The translations under genes and the position numbers were made by a program. Below are positions 24,211 to 34,055 of a stretch of DNA of 42,907 nucleotides, in pieces. Below the pieces are notes generated by a model, which made no database searches, was not told where the DNA came from, and was given only the letters and a program-made list of their open reading frames with translations. Origin of the DNA: Carboxydothermus islandicus (GTDB lineage: Bacteria > Bacillota > Z-2901 > Carboxydothermales > Carboxydothermaceae); the NCBI RefSeq assembly GCF_001950325.1, contig NZ_BDJL01000141.1, positions 228-43,134 of the forward strand, read 5' to 3'. Position 1 is the first letter of the stretch, and each line of letters opens with the position of its first letter.

Positions 24211-24248
24211 TGGTTCTTGGTGTTTAAGCAAGGACCACTTCTTTTTTT
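24208..24248 (+). terminator. Terminator after clpX
   Basis: AAGTGGTTCTTG (24208-24219) pairs with CAAGGACCACTT (24229-24240) with one T-G wobble, followed by C and seven T. Confidence 0.88.
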
Positions 24249-24339
24249 ATTGTTTAAAAGCAGATATCGGAATAGGGTTGGCAAGTAAAATAAAAAAGAT
24301 GGGGAAAACTAAGAGTAAATTTAGCGAGGAGGTGTTAGT

Positions 24340-24444
24340 GTGGAAAAACTTCCGGAAACGCTGCGTTTTTTTCAACCGGGCTGGTGGGTGGTTCATTTGG
24401 TTGGGATTGGATTGTTAGTGTATTTATTTTTTAAAGCTTATTAA
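24340..24444 (+). CDS. 34-aa single-pass membrane microprotein, PGWW family member 1
   Basis: A tiny open frame from GTG 24340, preceded by a near-perfect ribosome binding site AGGAGGTG (24327-24334). It encodes MEKLPETLRFFQPGWW and then a hydrophobic segment (VVHLVGIGLLVYLFF, about 17-31) ending KAY. It is paralogous to the next small gene: both share LP-x-(2)-(L/F)RF(F/L)-(Q/E)-PGWW-(V/I)VHL followed by one membrane span. Two adjacent genes with conserved residues and their own ribosome binding sites make translation likely. I know no named family. The position between clpX and lonB suggests a small membrane regulator or anchor, perhaps of the membrane protease LonB, but this is inference from position. 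Confidence 0.72.
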   Translation: MEKLPETLRFFQPGWWVVHLVGIGLLVYLFFKAY

Positions 24445-24472
24445 AAAAACTTGGACAGGGAGATGATTTTTA

Positions 24473-24613
24473 ATGCACCACTTAAAGAAGAATCTTCCCC
24501 AAAAATTTCGTTTTTTAGAGCCGGGCTGGTGGATTGTACATTTAACGGGACTGACATTAACGGGAATCCTAACGTATCTGGTCTTTCGTGACGAAAATGA
24601 GTTAGACCTTTAA
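24473..24613 (+). CDS. 46-aa single-pass membrane microprotein, PGWW family member 2
   Basis: ATG 24473 with AGGGAGATGAT upstream opens a 46-codon frame: a basic N terminus (MHHLKKNLPQKFRFLE), the PGWWIVHL block, a hydrophobic stretch (about 20-38, TGLTLTGILTYLVF) and an acidic tail (RDENELDL). It aligns without gaps to the 34-aa neighbour over the RF..PGWW.VHL core, so it probably arose by tandem duplication. It starts 28 bp after member 1 and ends 44 bp before lonB. It is not part of any family I recognise. The charge pattern predicts the N terminus inside the cell if the positive-inside rule holds. Confidence 0.72.
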   Translation: MHHLKKNLPQKFRFLEPGWWIVHLTGLTLTGILTYLVFRDENELDL

Positions 24614-24621
24614 ATAAACTG

Positions 24622-24649
24622 CCTCTTTCCGGTAATAATAGGAAAGAGG
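24622..24649 (+). promoter_or_regulatory. Palindrome over the lonB ribosome binding site with a SigF-like -10
   Basis: CCTCTTTCC (24622-24630) and GGAAAGAGG (24641-24649) are perfect inverted arms around GGTAATAATA (24631-24640). The right arm contains the lonB Shine-Dalgarno (AAAGAGGTGAG). In RNA made from upstream, the hairpin would hide it. The loop fits the SigF -10 consensus GGNRANANTW at every position, but the -35 is poor (CTTTA, 24608-24612, at 18 nt). B. subtilis lonB is a SigF forespore gene, which supports the promoter reading. Confidence 0.5.
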
Positions 24650-24657
24650 TGAGTGAA

Positions 24658-26301
24658 ATGGACGGGTTTAGCGGAATTTTAGCGGTGGGCCAAATTATTC
24701 TTTTAATAGCAATTTTGGCCCTTCTCTTTTCTCAGGGAAAAGCCCAGCAGGTAAATAAGAGTTATCTAGAACGGGAAAGTGAAAAGGAGCTGGCTAAATT
24801 AAATCATTTACGCAAAATTTCTTTAACGGAACCCTTAGCGGAAAAGACACGGCCGGAAAAGTTTTCGGAAATTGTCGGTCAGGAAGAAGGGATTGAAGCT
24901 TTAAAAGCCGCATTATGCGGTCCCAATCCCCAGCACGTAATTTTATACGGACCACCGGGAGTAGGGAAAACGGCTGCTGCCCGGCTGGTGTTAAAGGAAG
25001 CAATTAAAAGTTCCGCTTCTCCTTTTAAAGAAGGGGCCGCCTTTGTTGAGGTGGATGCCACCTGTACCCGGTTTGACGAGCGGGGAATAGCCGATCCTCT
25101 TCTGGGCTCCGTTCACGATCCTATCTATCAGGGGGCAGGCCCTTTAGGAATTGCCGGAATTCCCCAGCCCAAGCCCGGGGCGGTAACCAAAGCCCATGGG
25201 GGGATTTTATTTATCGATGAAATCGGGGAACTTCATCCGGTACAGATGAATAAGCTTTTAAAGGTTTTAGAAGACCGGAAGGTTTTTTTAGAAAGCGCTT
25301 ATTACTTTTCCGAAAACCCGGAAATTCCCAAACACATTCATGAAATTTTCCAAAAAGGTTTACCTGCGGATTTTCGTTTAATTGGGGCAACCACCCGAAA
25401 TCCGGAAGAACTGCCACCGGCTTTAAGATCCCGGTGCGTGGAAATATTTTTTAAACCCCTTGGAGATGAAGAAATCCGGAAAATTGTTCAAAATGCTGCC
25501 CAAAAAATAGGAATTTCCCTGGGAAAGCATGCCTTACAAACAATTGTTAAATACGCCAACTCCGGGCGCGAAGCGGTTAATATCGTCCAGCTGGCGGCGG
25601 GGCTGGCGATAGGGGAGGGAAGAAAAAGAATTCTGGCAAGAGATGTGCTGTTTGTGGCCCGGGCGGGTAATTATCATCCCAAACCCCAGATTGTTTTACC
25701 CGATGAACCGGCGATAGGAAGGGCTCTGGGTCTTGCGGTGACGGGACCCAAAAACGGTGCGGTTTTAGCCGTAGAAGCATTGGCCGAACCCGCCGAAAAC
25801 CTGCCCGGAAGTATCAACGTTTCCGGTATAATTGAAGAAGAAAAATTTTCCCAAAGTCATACCGAACTCATTGCCCGCAGTAAAATTCGCGGGGCGCTTG
25901 ATAATGTTTTTGCGGTTTTTCGCAGCCAAACGGGAATTAATCCCCAAAAATACGATATTTATTTTAACTTTCCGGCTCCCTGGCCGGTGGATGGTCCGTC
26001 GGCCGGGCTTGCCTTATTAGTGGCCCTTTATTCGGCAATTTTCCGCTGTTTAATTCCGGCCAAAACCGCTTTTACCGGGGAAATCTCCCTTTTAGGTGAA
26101 ATTTGTCCCGTAGGCGGAATTCCCGATAAAATTGAAGCTGCAGTCCGGGCCGGAGTTAAAACTGTTTTTTTGCCCCGGGGTAATTACCCCGAAGTAGAAG
26201 GAAATAAAAAAATAAACCTGGTTCCCGTAAAAAGTGTTGATGAAGCGTTAAATTATTTATTTGCAGAAAAGGACCAAACCCTTCCTTCCTCCTTAGCTTG
26301 A
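24658..26301 (+). CDS. lonB: Membrane-associated Lon-family protease LonB
   Basis: A 547-aa ATP-dependent protease with one N-terminal membrane segment (about 6-24), an AAA+ domain (Walker A GPPGVGKT at 98-105, Walker B ILFIDEIGEL) and a C-terminal Lon peptidase domain with the Ser-Lys dyad Ser448 (DGPSAG) and Lys491 (GGIPDKIEAA), 43 residues apart as in LonA. It lacks the LonA N-terminal domain. Spore-former LonB is known from B. subtilis as a forespore protease. The start is ATG 24658 rather than GTG 24649, because GAGGTGAG lies between them. lon follows 61 bp downstream. Confidence 0.93.
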   Translation: MDGFSGILAVGQIILLIAILALLFSQGKAQQVNKSYLERESEKELAKLNHLRKISLTEPLAEKTRPEKFSEIVGQEEGIEALKAALCGPNPQHVILYGPPGVGKTAAARLVLKEAIKSSASPFKEGAAFVEVDATCTRFDERGIADPLLGSVHDPIYQGAGPLGIAGIPQPKPGAVTKAHGGILFIDEIGELHPVQMNKLLKVLEDRKVFLESAYYFSENPEIPKHIHEIFQKGLPADFRLIGATTRNPEELPPALRSRCVEIFFKPLGDEEIRKIVQNAAQKIGISLGKHALQTIVKYANSGREAVNIVQLAAGLAIGEGRKRILARDVLFVARAGNYHPKPQIVLPDEPAIGRALGLAVTGPKNGAVLAVEALAEPAENLPGSINVSGIIEEEKFSQSHTELIARSKIRGALDNVFAVFRSQTGINPQKYDIYFNFPAPWPVDGPSAGLALLVALYSAIFRCLIPAKTAFTGEISLLGEICPVGGIPDKIEAAVRAGVKTVFLPRGNYPEVEGNKKINLVPVKSVDEALNYLFAEKDQTLPSSLA

Positions 26302-26303
26302 AC

Positions 26304-26332
26304 TTACTTTTTAGATTATTTTATGGTAGAAT
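26304..26332 (+). promoter_or_regulatory. Candidate promoter of lon
   Basis: TTACTT (26304-26309), 17 nt, TAGAAT (26327-26332) preceded by TGG, an extended -10. No CIRCE or CtsR-type direct repeat is seen, so heat-shock control by those regulators is not supported. Confidence 0.45.
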
Positions 26333-26362
26333 AATGATACTCAAAAAGGGAGGTGGTTAGAG

Positions 26363-28747
26363 GTGGAAACACGGGAATTACCGCTTTTGCCTTTACGGGG
26401 CCTTTTGGTTTTTCCCTATATGGTTATACATTTAGATGTGGGCCGGGAAAAATCAATTGCTGCTATAGATCAAGCAATGATTTCCGACCGCATTATTTGT
26501 CTGGCTACCCAAAAAGATGCCCAAATAGATGAGCCAGCTCCGGACGATATATTTACGGTAGGCACTATCGCCGAAATAAAGCAGCTTTTAAAACTTCCAG
26601 GAGGAACGTTAAGGGTTTTAGTTGAAGGTATCCAGCGGGCTAAAATTAAAAAGTACATAGAAATGGAACCTTTTTTCCGGGTGGAAGTGGAGGTGACCCA
26701 GGAAGAGGTAAGTAAAACCCCGGAAATCCAGGCGTTAACCCGCAGCTTAATTTACCAGTTTGAGCAGTACGTTAAACTTTCCAAAAGAATACCGCCGGAA
26801 ACGGCCATAACCGTTGTCAATTTGGAGGAACCGGGACGCCTGGCGGATGTAGTGGCAAGCCATTTGCCTTTAAAAATTGAAGATAAACAAAGAATCCTCG
26901 AAGCGTTGGACGTAAAGAAACGGTTGGAAATTTTGCTGGAAATTTTAGCCCGGGAACTGGAAATAGTAGAAATAGAGCGGCGGATCAATTTGCGGGTTAG
27001 AAAGCAAATGGAAAAAACCCAGAAGGAGTACTATCTGCGGGAACAGCTTAAAGCCATTCAGCGGGAATTAGGGGAAAAAGATGAAAGGGTTGCCGAAGGG
27101 GAAGAGTACCGGGAAAAAATTAAAGAAGCTAAGCTTCCAAAAGAAGTTGAGGAAAAGGCCTTAAAAGAAGTGGAAAAGTTAGAAAAAATGCCACCGATGG
27201 CGGCTGAAGCAACGGTGGTGCGAAACTATCTTGATTGGATATTGGCCCTTCCATGGAATCGTCGCACCAAGGACCGCCTGGATATTAAACTTGCGGAGCA
27301 AATACTGGAGGAAGACCATTACGGGTTGGAAAAGGTTAAAGAACGAATTTTGGAATATTTGGCGGTACGAAAGCTTACCAGGAAAATGAAGGGGCCCATT
27401 CTCTGCTTTGTGGGACCGCCTGGGGTGGGTAAAACCTCCCTGGCTAAATCTATAGCCCGGGCAATGGAAAGGAAGTTTGTGCGTATTTCTCTGGGGGGCG
27501 TACGGGATGAAGCGGAAATCCGGGGACACCGGCGGACTTATGTTGGTGCCTTACCGGGACGCATAATTCAGGGAATGCGCAATGCCGGAAGTCAGAACCC
27601 GGTATTTCTCCTGGATGAGATTGATAAAATGAGTATGGATTTTAGAGGTGACCCCTCGGCGGCTCTTTTAGAAGTTCTGGACCCGGAACAAAATAACAGT
27701 TTTTCGGACCACTATATTGAACTGCCTTTTGATTTATCCCATGTCCTGTTTATTACGACTGCTAATAATTTATACAACATACCCCGTCCGCTTTTAGACC
27801 GGATGGAAGTCATCCATATTCCTGGCTATACCGAGGAAGAGAAGTTAGTCATCGCGGAAAAGTATCTTTTGCCCAAGCAGCTAAAGGAACACGGTTTAAA
27901 ACCGAAAAATCTCAAAATTTCTACCAATACTTTTTTAAAAATTATTCGGGAATATACCCGGGAATCGGGAGTTAGAAATTTAGAACGGCAAATTGCCTCC
28001 CTTTGCCGGAAAGCTGCTAAAGAAATCGTTACCGACAACGTAGAGGAAGTAAAAATTACCGTAAGCAACCTGGAGAGGTATCTGGGCATACCCAAGTTCC
28101 GGTACGGTATTGCGGAAGCGGAGGATGAGGTTGGGGTTGCTACAGGCCTTGCCTGGACGGAAGTGGGCGGCGATGTAATGTTTATTGAAGTTTCGGTACT
28201 TAAGGGGAGCGGCAAGCTCTACCTTACCGGTAAATTAGGGGAAGTAATGAAGGAATCGGCGCAAGCAGGTTTTTCCTACATTCGCTCCCGGGCAAAAGAG
28301 CTGGGTATTGAAGAAAACTTCCACGAAAAATACGATTTGCACATCCACGTCCCCGAGGGGGCAATTCCCAAGGACGGCCCATCGGCAGGGATAACGATGG
28401 CAACGGCTATGGTTTCGGCTTTATCGGGACAAAAGGTGCGTAAGGACGTAGCCATGACCGGAGAAATTACTCTGCGAGGAAAGGTGCTGCCTATTGGCGG
28501 CCTTAAAGAAAAAATTTTAGCGGCCAAGCGGGCAGGAATAAAAACCATCATTATTCCCCATGAAAACCGGAAAGAATTAGAGGAAATTTCCCCGCAGGTA
28601 AAAAGAGGCCTAAAATTTATCCTGGTAAAGCATATGGATGAGGTTTTGGAGGCAGCCTTAATTCGGGAAGAAAAACCTGAAATTGAACCGCCGGTGCCGG
28701 CGGAAGAAAAGGAAGTCACCGAACCATCGGAACTTTCCGTGCATTAA
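26363..28747 (+). CDS. lon: ATP-dependent protease Lon (LonA)
   Basis: The 794-aa LonA degrades misfolded and regulatory proteins as a cytosolic hexamer. It has the N-terminal substrate-binding domain (from [19 protein letters not shown]), a coiled-coil region (about 195-260), AAA+ domain with Walker A GPPGVGKT and Walker [10 protein letters not shown], and the peptidase domain with Ser674 (KDGPSAG) and Lys717 (GGLKEKI). The length is typical. The start is GTG 26363, with GGGAGGTGG upstream at slightly long spacing. It lies directly behind lonB, the usual Firmicutes arrangement, and ends at a bidirectional terminator. Confidence 0.97.
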   Translation: METRELPLLPLRGLLVFPYMVIHLDVGREKSIAAIDQAMISDRIICLATQKDAQIDEPAPDDIFTVGTIAEIKQLLKLPGGTLRVLVEGIQRAKIKKYIEMEPFFRVEVEVTQEEVSKTPEIQALTRSLIYQFEQYVKLSKRIPPETAITVVNLEEPGRLADVVASHLPLKIEDKQRILEALDVKKRLEILLEILARELEIVEIERRINLRVRKQMEKTQKEYYLREQLKAIQRELGEKDERVAEGEEYREKIKEAKLPKEVEEKALKEVEKLEKMPPMAAEATVVRNYLDWILALPWNRRTKDRLDIKLAEQILEEDHYGLEKVKERILEYLAVRKLTRKMKGPILCFVGPPGVGKTSLAKSIARAMERKFVRISLGGVRDEAEIRGHRRTYVGALPGRIIQGMRNAGSQNPVFLLDEIDKMSMDFRGDPSAALLEVLDPEQNNSFSDHYIELPFDLSHVLFITTANNLYNIPRPLLDRMEVIHIPGYTEEEKLVIAEKYLLPKQLKEHGLKPKNLKISTNTFLKIIREYTRESGVRNLERQIASLCRKAAKEIVTDNVEEVKITVSNLERYLGIPKFRYGIAEAEDEVGVATGLAWTEVGGDVMFIEVSVLKGSGKLYLTGKLGEVMKESAQAGFSYIRSRAKELGIEENFHEKYDLHIHVPEGAIPKDGPSAGITMATAMVSALSGQKVRKDVAMTGEITLRGKVLPIGGLKEKILAAKRAGIKTIIIPHENRKELEEISPQVKRGLKFILVKHMDEVLEAALIREEKPEIEPPVPAEEKEVTEPSELSVH

Positions 28748-28772
28748 AGACCACCGTTATTCGGTGGTCTTT
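28746..28772. terminator. Bidirectional terminator between lon and the convergent gene
   Basis: AAAGACCACCG (28746-28756) pairs with CGGTGGTCTTT (28762-28772) around TTATT. T-runs exist on both sides, so it can serve lon on the + strand and the secreted-protein gene on the - strand, whose stop lies at 28773. Confidence 0.88.
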
Positions 28773-29681
28773 TTATGAAAAGATTTTGTTAAAAACAAAA
28801 AGGAGAAGGTCGGTAAAACTAACTTTTTCCCTGATTTGGTTAAAAAGTTTTTGGTAAAAAGATTCAGGGAAAAAAGGGCCCTGGGGGTTATTGTAGTATT
28901 GCTGAGCTAAGGCTACGGTAACCGGGTTAAAGGAAAGGTTTTTTGAGAAAAACCCCTCATTATTCAGGAAAAGAAAAAGCTTTTGCTGGGTTGCGGGGGC
29001 AAGGGATAAAAAACCGGTGGTTTCAGGGTTCTGGTAAAAAGCTTTTTGTCCGTGATAAAGGGCGGAAATAATTTTTTGTAATTCCTTGAATTTGATATCG
29101 TCTTTTACTGCTAAAACAGCAAGGTCCGGGGCTTTAATAACCGCAAAGGGGTTTAATTTTTTCAGGGGAGTTAAGGAAGAAGTAATGTAGAGATTTCCGA
29201 TGCCGGCCATAAATGCTTCTTCTTTTATTTCTTCCGGTAAATCAAAATAAGGGGTGTAGTCTTTATAAGGTTTTAGACCCTGCCGGGATAAAAAATCTAC
29301 TAAATCCCGGTACTGCTTACTCCCCTTGGAGGGAAGGATTATCGCTTTATTTTTGAAAGAAAAATTTTGCGCAGGATTTCTTAGATAAATTGAGTACGGT
29401 TCGAAATTTGACAATTTTATAAGTATTTTATAGCCGGGAGGGATTTTTTCCGAGGCTTTTACCGCGATGAGATCAGCCTTAACTAATTTGTCTACGATTT
29501 TAACTCTGGTTCCGTAAAAATCCCAGTAACCTTTGTCGGTTAAATAGTATAAAAGCCAAAAATGGGGGGAGTTTTTCGGCAAGTAAAGTCCATAGGTGAT
29601 TTGCTTATTTAAGATTTGCATAAGAAAAACTCCTGTGGTAATTAAAACCAGCAAAAAAACGCTCCCAATAATTTTTTTCAT
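28773..29681 (-). CDS. Predicted exported protein, possibly solute-binding-protein-like
   Basis: A 302-aa protein with an uncleaved-looking N-terminal hydrophobic segment (MKKIIGSVFLLVLITTGVFLMQIL), so it is either secreted or anchored. The body alternates beta and alpha elements, and segments such as LVKADLIAVKASEKI, KNKAIILPSKGSKQYRDLVDFLSRQGL and AFMAGIGNLYITSSL recall NMT1/SsuA-type periplasmic binding proteins, but it is shorter in the second lobe and I would not assign a ligand. No ABC permease or ATPase genes are adjacent, which speaks against a transport role here. AGGGTGAT precedes the ATG on the minus strand. It is divergent from the valS T-box leader. Confidence 0.65.
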   Translation of the reverse strand: MKKIIGSVFLLVLITTGVFLMQILNKQITYGLYLPKNSPHFWLLYYLTDKGYWDFYGTRVKIVDKLVKADLIAVKASEKIPPGYKILIKLSNFEPYSIYLRNPAQNFSFKNKAIILPSKGSKQYRDLVDFLSRQGLKPYKDYTPYFDLPEEIKEEAFMAGIGNLYITSSLTPLKKLNPFAVIKAPDLAVLAVKDDIKFKELQKIISALYHGQKAFYQNPETTGFLSLAPATQQKLFLFLNNEGFFSKNLSFNPVTVALAQQYYNNPQGPFFPESFYQKLFNQIREKVSFTDLLLFVFNKIFS

Positions 29682-29723
29682 AATATCACCCTTAAAAACT
29701 GTTATGCAGCAACTTGTTTAAAG

Positions 29724-29752
29724 TTGACAGTTTCCCGGGAAAAATATAAAAT
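29724..29752 (+). promoter_or_regulatory. Promoter of the valS T-box leader
   Basis: A perfect TTGACA (29724-29729), 17-nt spacer and TAAAAT (29747-29752). The spacer contains a 12-bp palindrome TTTCCCGGGAAA (29731-29742). Confidence 0.82.
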
Positions 29753-29758
29753 AATTTC

Positions 29759-30009
29759 CAAGTGAAAAGGAAAAAATGATGCCGGGGAGGAGTACCGAAA
29801 TGCCTCCATGCAGAGAGGAAAGCCCCTGGGCTGAAAGGCTTTCCTGGCAGGCTTCGGGAACGTCGCCCCTAAGATTGTGAAGGGGAAGCCAGTACCTTTC
29901 ACCGGGTTATGCCCGTTATAGCTACAAAGTGCCGGGAGCGTTATTTCCCGGAAGCAAGGTGGTACCGCGGAAAGTGCCTCTTTCGCCCTTGGGTGGAAGG
30001 GGCTTTTTT
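29759..30009 (+). promoter_or_regulatory. T-box leader of valS (valine specifier GTC)
   Basis: A tRNA-sensing transcription attenuator. Seen: Stem I with AGTA (about 29791) and the GAAC block leading to the specifier triplet GTC at 29862-29864, a valine codon that fits the downstream gene; the T-box core AGGTGGTACCGCG (29957-29969), whose bulge TGGT would pair with the ACCA end of uncharged tRNA-Val; and an intrinsic terminator, GCCTCTTTC (29976-29984) with GGAAGGGGC (29995-30003) and six T. Uncharged tRNA-Val should stabilise the antiterminator and switch on valS. Confidence 0.95.
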
Positions 30010-30049
30010 ATATGATAGAGTTATACCTTAAGAAAAGGAGGAATATACA

Positions 30050-32680
30050 ATGACCTTGCCTTCGGTTTATTCTCCCCGGGAAGTGGAAAGAAAATGGTAT
30101 AAATACTGGGAGGAAAACGGCTTTTTCCATACCGAACCCGATCAACGGAAGCCTTTTTGTATTGTTATGCCACCGCCCAATGTTACCGGTCAGCTTCACA
30201 TGGGGCACGCACTGGATAACACTCTGCAGGACATACTTACCCGTTACAAAAGAATGCAGGGCTTTAATACCCTCTGGCTTCCGGGAACCGACCATGCGGG
30301 GATTGCTACCCAGGCTAAAGTAGAGGAAGAACTGCGCAAAGAGGGACTTACCAAGGACGATTTGGGCCGGGAAAAGTTTTTAGAAAGGGTTTGGGCCTGG
30401 AAGGAAAAATACGGTAACCGCATAACCGAGCAGTTGAGAACTCTTGGGGCTTCGTGCGACTGGCAACGGGAGCGTTTTACCCTGGATGAAGGCTGCTCCG
30501 AAGCAGTTAAAGAGGTGTTTTTACGGCTTTATGAAAAGGGACTTATTTACCGGGACTACTACATTACCAACTGGTGTCCCCACTGTAAAACCACTATTTC
30601 CGATATTGAAGTGGAGCATATAGAAAAAGATGGCAAGCTATACTATATTAAGTATCCTTTAGAAGATGGTAGCGGTTATCTTACCGTGGCAACTACCCGG
30701 CCGGAGACCATGTTAGGCGATACGGCGGTGGCGGTTCATCCGGAAGACGAAAGGTACCGGGGATTTATCGGCAAAAACGTGATTTTACCCCTGGTAAACC
30801 GGCCGATACCGGTTATTGCCGATGAGTATGTGGATAAGGAGTTTGGCACCGGAGCGGTAAAGATTACTCCGGCTCACGACCCCAACGATTTTGAAGTGGG
30901 GCTTCGGCACAAGCTGCCACAGGTAGTAGTTTTAGATGATAATGCGGTAATGAACGAAAACGCTGGCAAGTACCGGGGGCTTGACCGGTATGAAGCGCGG
31001 AAGAAAATAGTTGAGGATTTAAAAAATTTAGGCCTTCTCGTGAAGGAGGAAGAGATAACCCACTCGGTTGGTCATTGTTACCGTTGCGATACGGTTATCG
31101 AACCGCGGCTTTCCAAACAGTGGTTTGTAAAAATGAAGCCTCTGGCGGAGCCGGCCATAGAAGCGGCTTTAACGGGAAAGGTGAAGTTTGTGCCGGAACG
31201 CTTTACCAAAATTTATCTTAACTGGCTGTATAACATCCGGGACTGGTGTATTTCCCGGCAGCTCTGGTGGGGTCACCGGATTCCCGTATGGTACTGCGAC
31301 GAGTGCGGTGAGGTTATCCCTTCCCGGGAAGAGGTAAAAAGCTGTCCTGAATGCCAGAGTACCAGGGTCCATCAGGACCCCGATGTGTTAGATACCTGGT
31401 TTTCTTCGGCTCTCTGGCCTTTTTCCACCCTGGGCTGGCCCCAAAATACCGAAGACCTGAAGTACTACTATCCAACTTCGGTTTTGGTTACCGGCCGGGA
31501 TATAATCTTTTTCTGGGTAGCCCGGATGCTTTTTATGGGCCTGGAATTCATGAAAGAAGTACCCTTTAAGGAAGTTTTAATCCACGGCCTTGTCCTGGAT
31601 GCCCAGGGGAGAAAAATGAGTAAGTCCCTGGGTAACGGAGTTGATCCGGTAGAGGTTATTGAAAGCCACGGAGCCGATAGCTTGAGGTTTATGCTGGTAA
31701 CCGGCAATACTCCCGGGAATGATTTAAGATTTCACTTTGAACGCCTGGATGGGGCCCGGAATTTTGCCAATAAACTCTGGAATGCTTCCCGCTTTGTGTT
31801 AATGAATTTCGAAGGATTTGCTCCTCAGGGAATTAAGCAAGAAGAGCTTACCTTAGCGGACCGCTGGATTTTAGCACGGTTAAACGCTGTAATTTCGAAA
31901 GTAACTTCGTATCTGGACGAGTATGAGTTAGGGGAAGCGGCCCGGGAACTGTACGAGTTTATCTGGGATGAGTTTTGCGATTGGTATGTGGAGCTTACCA
32001 AGCCCCGTTTATACGGGAAAATGCCCGGAGGGGATACTGCCCGGGAAGTGCTGTATGTGGTTTTAAAGACTACCCTGGAGTTACTCCATCCCTTTATGCC
32101 GTTTATTACCGAAGAAATCTGGCAAAGACTTCCCCACGAAGGAAAGACGATAATGCTGGCGCCCTGGCCAAAAGGGCGGGGGGATTATGAAGACCCCGAG
32201 GCCGTTAAACAAATGAGCAGCTTAATGGAGGTTATCCGGGAAATAAGAAGGCTCAGGGCCGAGGTTAACGTTCCGCCAGGAAAGCGCGGTGAAGTTATTT
32301 TAGTGACTGCGGACCAGGAATTAACCCGCTTACTTAACGAAAACGCCTGGGCAATAGCAGCTTTAGCCCAAAGCGAACCGCGGGTCGTTCCGGAGATGGA
32401 GGCGCCGGAGGGAGCTTTAACCGGAGTTGCGGCAGGAGTAACTGTTTATTTACCGCTTAAGGATTTAATTGACCTGGAAAAAGAAAAAGAGCGACTCAAT
32501 AAAGAGCTCAAAAAAGTTCTGGCGGAAATCGAACGGCTTAATCAGAAATTAAATAATCCTGGATTTTTAGCTAAAGCTCCTGCAGAAGTGGTCAATAAAG
32601 AACGGGAGAAGCTAACAAGCTTTTACCGGGAAAAGGAAATCTTAGAACAAAGGATAGGGATGCTTTCCCATGAACTATAG
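30050..32680 (+). CDS. valS: Valyl-tRNA synthetase
   Basis: A class I aminoacyl-tRNA synthetase that charges tRNA-Val and hydrolyses mischarged Thr-tRNA in a CP1 editing domain. The 876-aa protein has the HIGH-type motif HMGH (50-53, after PNVTGQL), the editing domain with [17 protein letters not shown], the [18 protein letters not shown] block, a zinc-type cysteine cluster (CDECGEV, CPEC), and KMSKS (522-526). It ends in the coiled-coil tail (about 808-876) typical of ValRS. AAAGGAGG precedes the ATG. Controlled by the T-box upstream. Overlaps folC by 11 bp, giving translational coupling. Confidence 0.98.
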   Translation: MTLPSVYSPREVERKWYKYWEENGFFHTEPDQRKPFCIVMPPPNVTGQLHMGHALDNTLQDILTRYKRMQGFNTLWLPGTDHAGIATQAKVEEELRKEGLTKDDLGREKFLERVWAWKEKYGNRITEQLRTLGASCDWQRERFTLDEGCSEAVKEVFLRLYEKGLIYRDYYITNWCPHCKTTISDIEVEHIEKDGKLYYIKYPLEDGSGYLTVATTRPETMLGDTAVAVHPEDERYRGFIGKNVILPLVNRPIPVIADEYVDKEFGTGAVKITPAHDPNDFEVGLRHKLPQVVVLDDNAVMNENAGKYRGLDRYEARKKIVEDLKNLGLLVKEEEITHSVGHCYRCDTVIEPRLSKQWFVKMKPLAEPAIEAALTGKVKFVPERFTKIYLNWLYNIRDWCISRQLWWGHRIPVWYCDECGEVIPSREEVKSCPECQSTRVHQDPDVLDTWFSSALWPFSTLGWPQNTEDLKYYYPTSVLVTGRDIIFFWVARMLFMGLEFMKEVPFKEVLIHGLVLDAQGRKMSKSLGNGVDPVEVIESHGADSLRFMLVTGNTPGNDLRFHFERLDGARNFANKLWNASRFVLMNFEGFAPQGIKQEELTLADRWILARLNAVISKVTSYLDEYELGEAARELYEFIWDEFCDWYVELTKPRLYGKMPGGDTAREVLYVVLKTTLELLHPFMPFITEEIWQRLPHEGKTIMLAPWPKGRGDYEDPEAVKQMSSLMEVIREIRRLRAEVNVPPGKRGEVILVTADQELTRLLNENAWAIAALAQSEPRVVPEMEAPEGALTGVAAGVTVYLPLKDLIDLEKEKERLNKELKKVLAEIERLNQKLNNPGFLAKAPAEVVNKEREKLTSFYREKEILEQRIGMLSHEL

Positions 32681-33968
32681 TGAAGCACTGGAATTTTTAA
32701 GTAACCTTACCAAGTTTGGAATTAATTTGGGGTTGGGGAGGATTTCCGAACTTTTAAGAAGGCTTGGCAATCCGCAGGAAAAGGTAAAGGTAGTTCACAT
32801 CGGGGGAACAAACGGTAAGGGGTCGGTTTGTTCGTTAACGGCTACGGTGTTAAAGGAGGCGGGGTATAAAACGGGGCTTTTTACCTCGCCCCACCTTTCC
32901 CGGTATACCGAGCGCTATCAAATAAACGGTAAGGAAATTTCGCCGGAAAGGGTTTCTAAGTTAGTAACGGAAATAAAACCGGTGCTTCTGGCGATGGTCG
33001 ATGAGGGTTTTGAACATCCCACCGAGTTTGAAGTGTCCACGGCGATGGCTTTTAAGTATTTTGCCGAAGAGGAAGTTGATTTTGTGGTTTTAGAAGTAGG
33101 ACTGGGAGGCTTAATTGATTCTACCAATGTGGTTTCCCGTCCGGAAGTTGTCGCCATTACCAATGTGGGAATGGATCACATGGATTATCTGGGAAATACC
33201 ATTACCGAAATTGCCCGGGTTAAGGCGGGGATAATAAAGCCGGGAGTGCCGGTGGTAACGGCGGCAACAGGGGAGGCTCTGGAAGTTATCAAAGAGGTAG
33301 CAAAAGAGAAAAACAGCCCTCTTTTGGATGTTAATGAGGAAATCGTTTTGAATTTAAAAGAAAAAAGCTTAAAAGGGCAGATTTTTGACCTTATTTACCG
33401 GGGTGAAACCTATCCCGAGGTTAAAATTCGCCTTTTAGGAGCTCATCAGCTTCTAAACGCCAAAATTTCTTTTGGTATTCTTAATATCCTGCGGGAAAAA
33501 TACAACATACCGGTGGAAGCAATTTACCGGGGATTTAGCAAGGCCATTTGGCCGGGGCGTTTTGAGTATATTCCGGGAAATCCGCCGGTACTTATCGATG
33601 GGGCGCACAATCACGATGGAGTTAGAGCTTTAAGGAAAGCTTTTGCTGACTATTTTCCCGGGGTAAAGCCGGTACTGCTCCTGGGAGTTTTAGCCGATAA
33701 AGAGCGGGAAAAAGTGGTGGCGGAGCTTTTGGATTTACCCTTGGAAGTGGTAGTGACCCGACCTCCAACTCCCCGGGCGGGAGATATCACCGTCTTAGCA
33801 CGACTTTTTAAAGAAAAAGGGGTTAAGGTGAAGGTTATTGAAGAACCGACCAAAGCTTTATCTTACGGCCTGGAAATTGCGCAAGAACACCAAACCCTCT
33901 TATTAATTACCGGTTCCCTTTATATGATTGGCGAAATCCGCCCTTTACTTTTGCAGGATAGAGATTAG
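32670..33968 (+). CDS. folC: Bifunctional folylpolyglutamate / dihydrofolate synthase
   Basis: FolC adds glutamate residues to folates (and in many bacteria to dihydropteroate), retaining the cofactor in the cell. The 432-aa Mur-ligase-like enzyme has the P-loop GTNGKGS (46-52), the folate-site region [16 protein letters not shown], the Mur-type [12 protein letters not shown] segment and the C-terminal [10 protein letters not shown] with the catalytic His. valS-folC is a common Firmicutes pair; folC would therefore share T-box control. It is closed by a terminator at 33969. Confidence 0.95.
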   Translation: MNYSEALEFLSNLTKFGINLGLGRISELLRRLGNPQEKVKVVHIGGTNGKGSVCSLTATVLKEAGYKTGLFTSPHLSRYTERYQINGKEISPERVSKLVTEIKPVLLAMVDEGFEHPTEFEVSTAMAFKYFAEEEVDFVVLEVGLGGLIDSTNVVSRPEVVAITNVGMDHMDYLGNTITEIARVKAGIIKPGVPVVTAATGEALEVIKEVAKEKNSPLLDVNEEIVLNLKEKSLKGQIFDLIYRGETYPEVKIRLLGAHQLLNAKISFGILNILREKYNIPVEAIYRGFSKAIWPGRFEYIPGNPPVLIDGAHNHDGVRALRKAFADYFPGVKPVLLLGVLADKEREKVVAELLDLPLEVVVTRPPTPRAGDITVLARLFKEKGVKVKVIEEPTKALSYGLEIAQEHQTLLLITGSLYMIGEIRPLLLQDRD

Positions 33969-33989
33969 ACGGGCTTTTGCCCGTTTTTT
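33969..33989 (+). terminator. Terminator of valS-folC
   Basis: ACGGGC (33969-33974), TTTT loop, GCCCGT (33979-33984), then T residues to 33989. Confidence 0.88.
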
Positions 33990-34055
33990 CTTTTTTATTG
34001 TGTAGGTATAGATGTTTTTCCGACCACTGACCACCGACGACTTACGACAGTTAAT

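Noticed and set aside
24197-24418. 73-codon frame overlapping the clpX terminator and the first microprotein gene
   Set aside because: It starts inside the heptad repeat, crosses the terminator, has no ribosome binding site and no conserved pattern. The 34-codon frame in another phase has a strong SD and a paralogue next door.
26298-26362. CtsR or HrcA (CIRCE) operator ahead of lon
   Set aside because: No TTAGCACTC-type inverted repeat or CtsR heptad direct repeat is visible.
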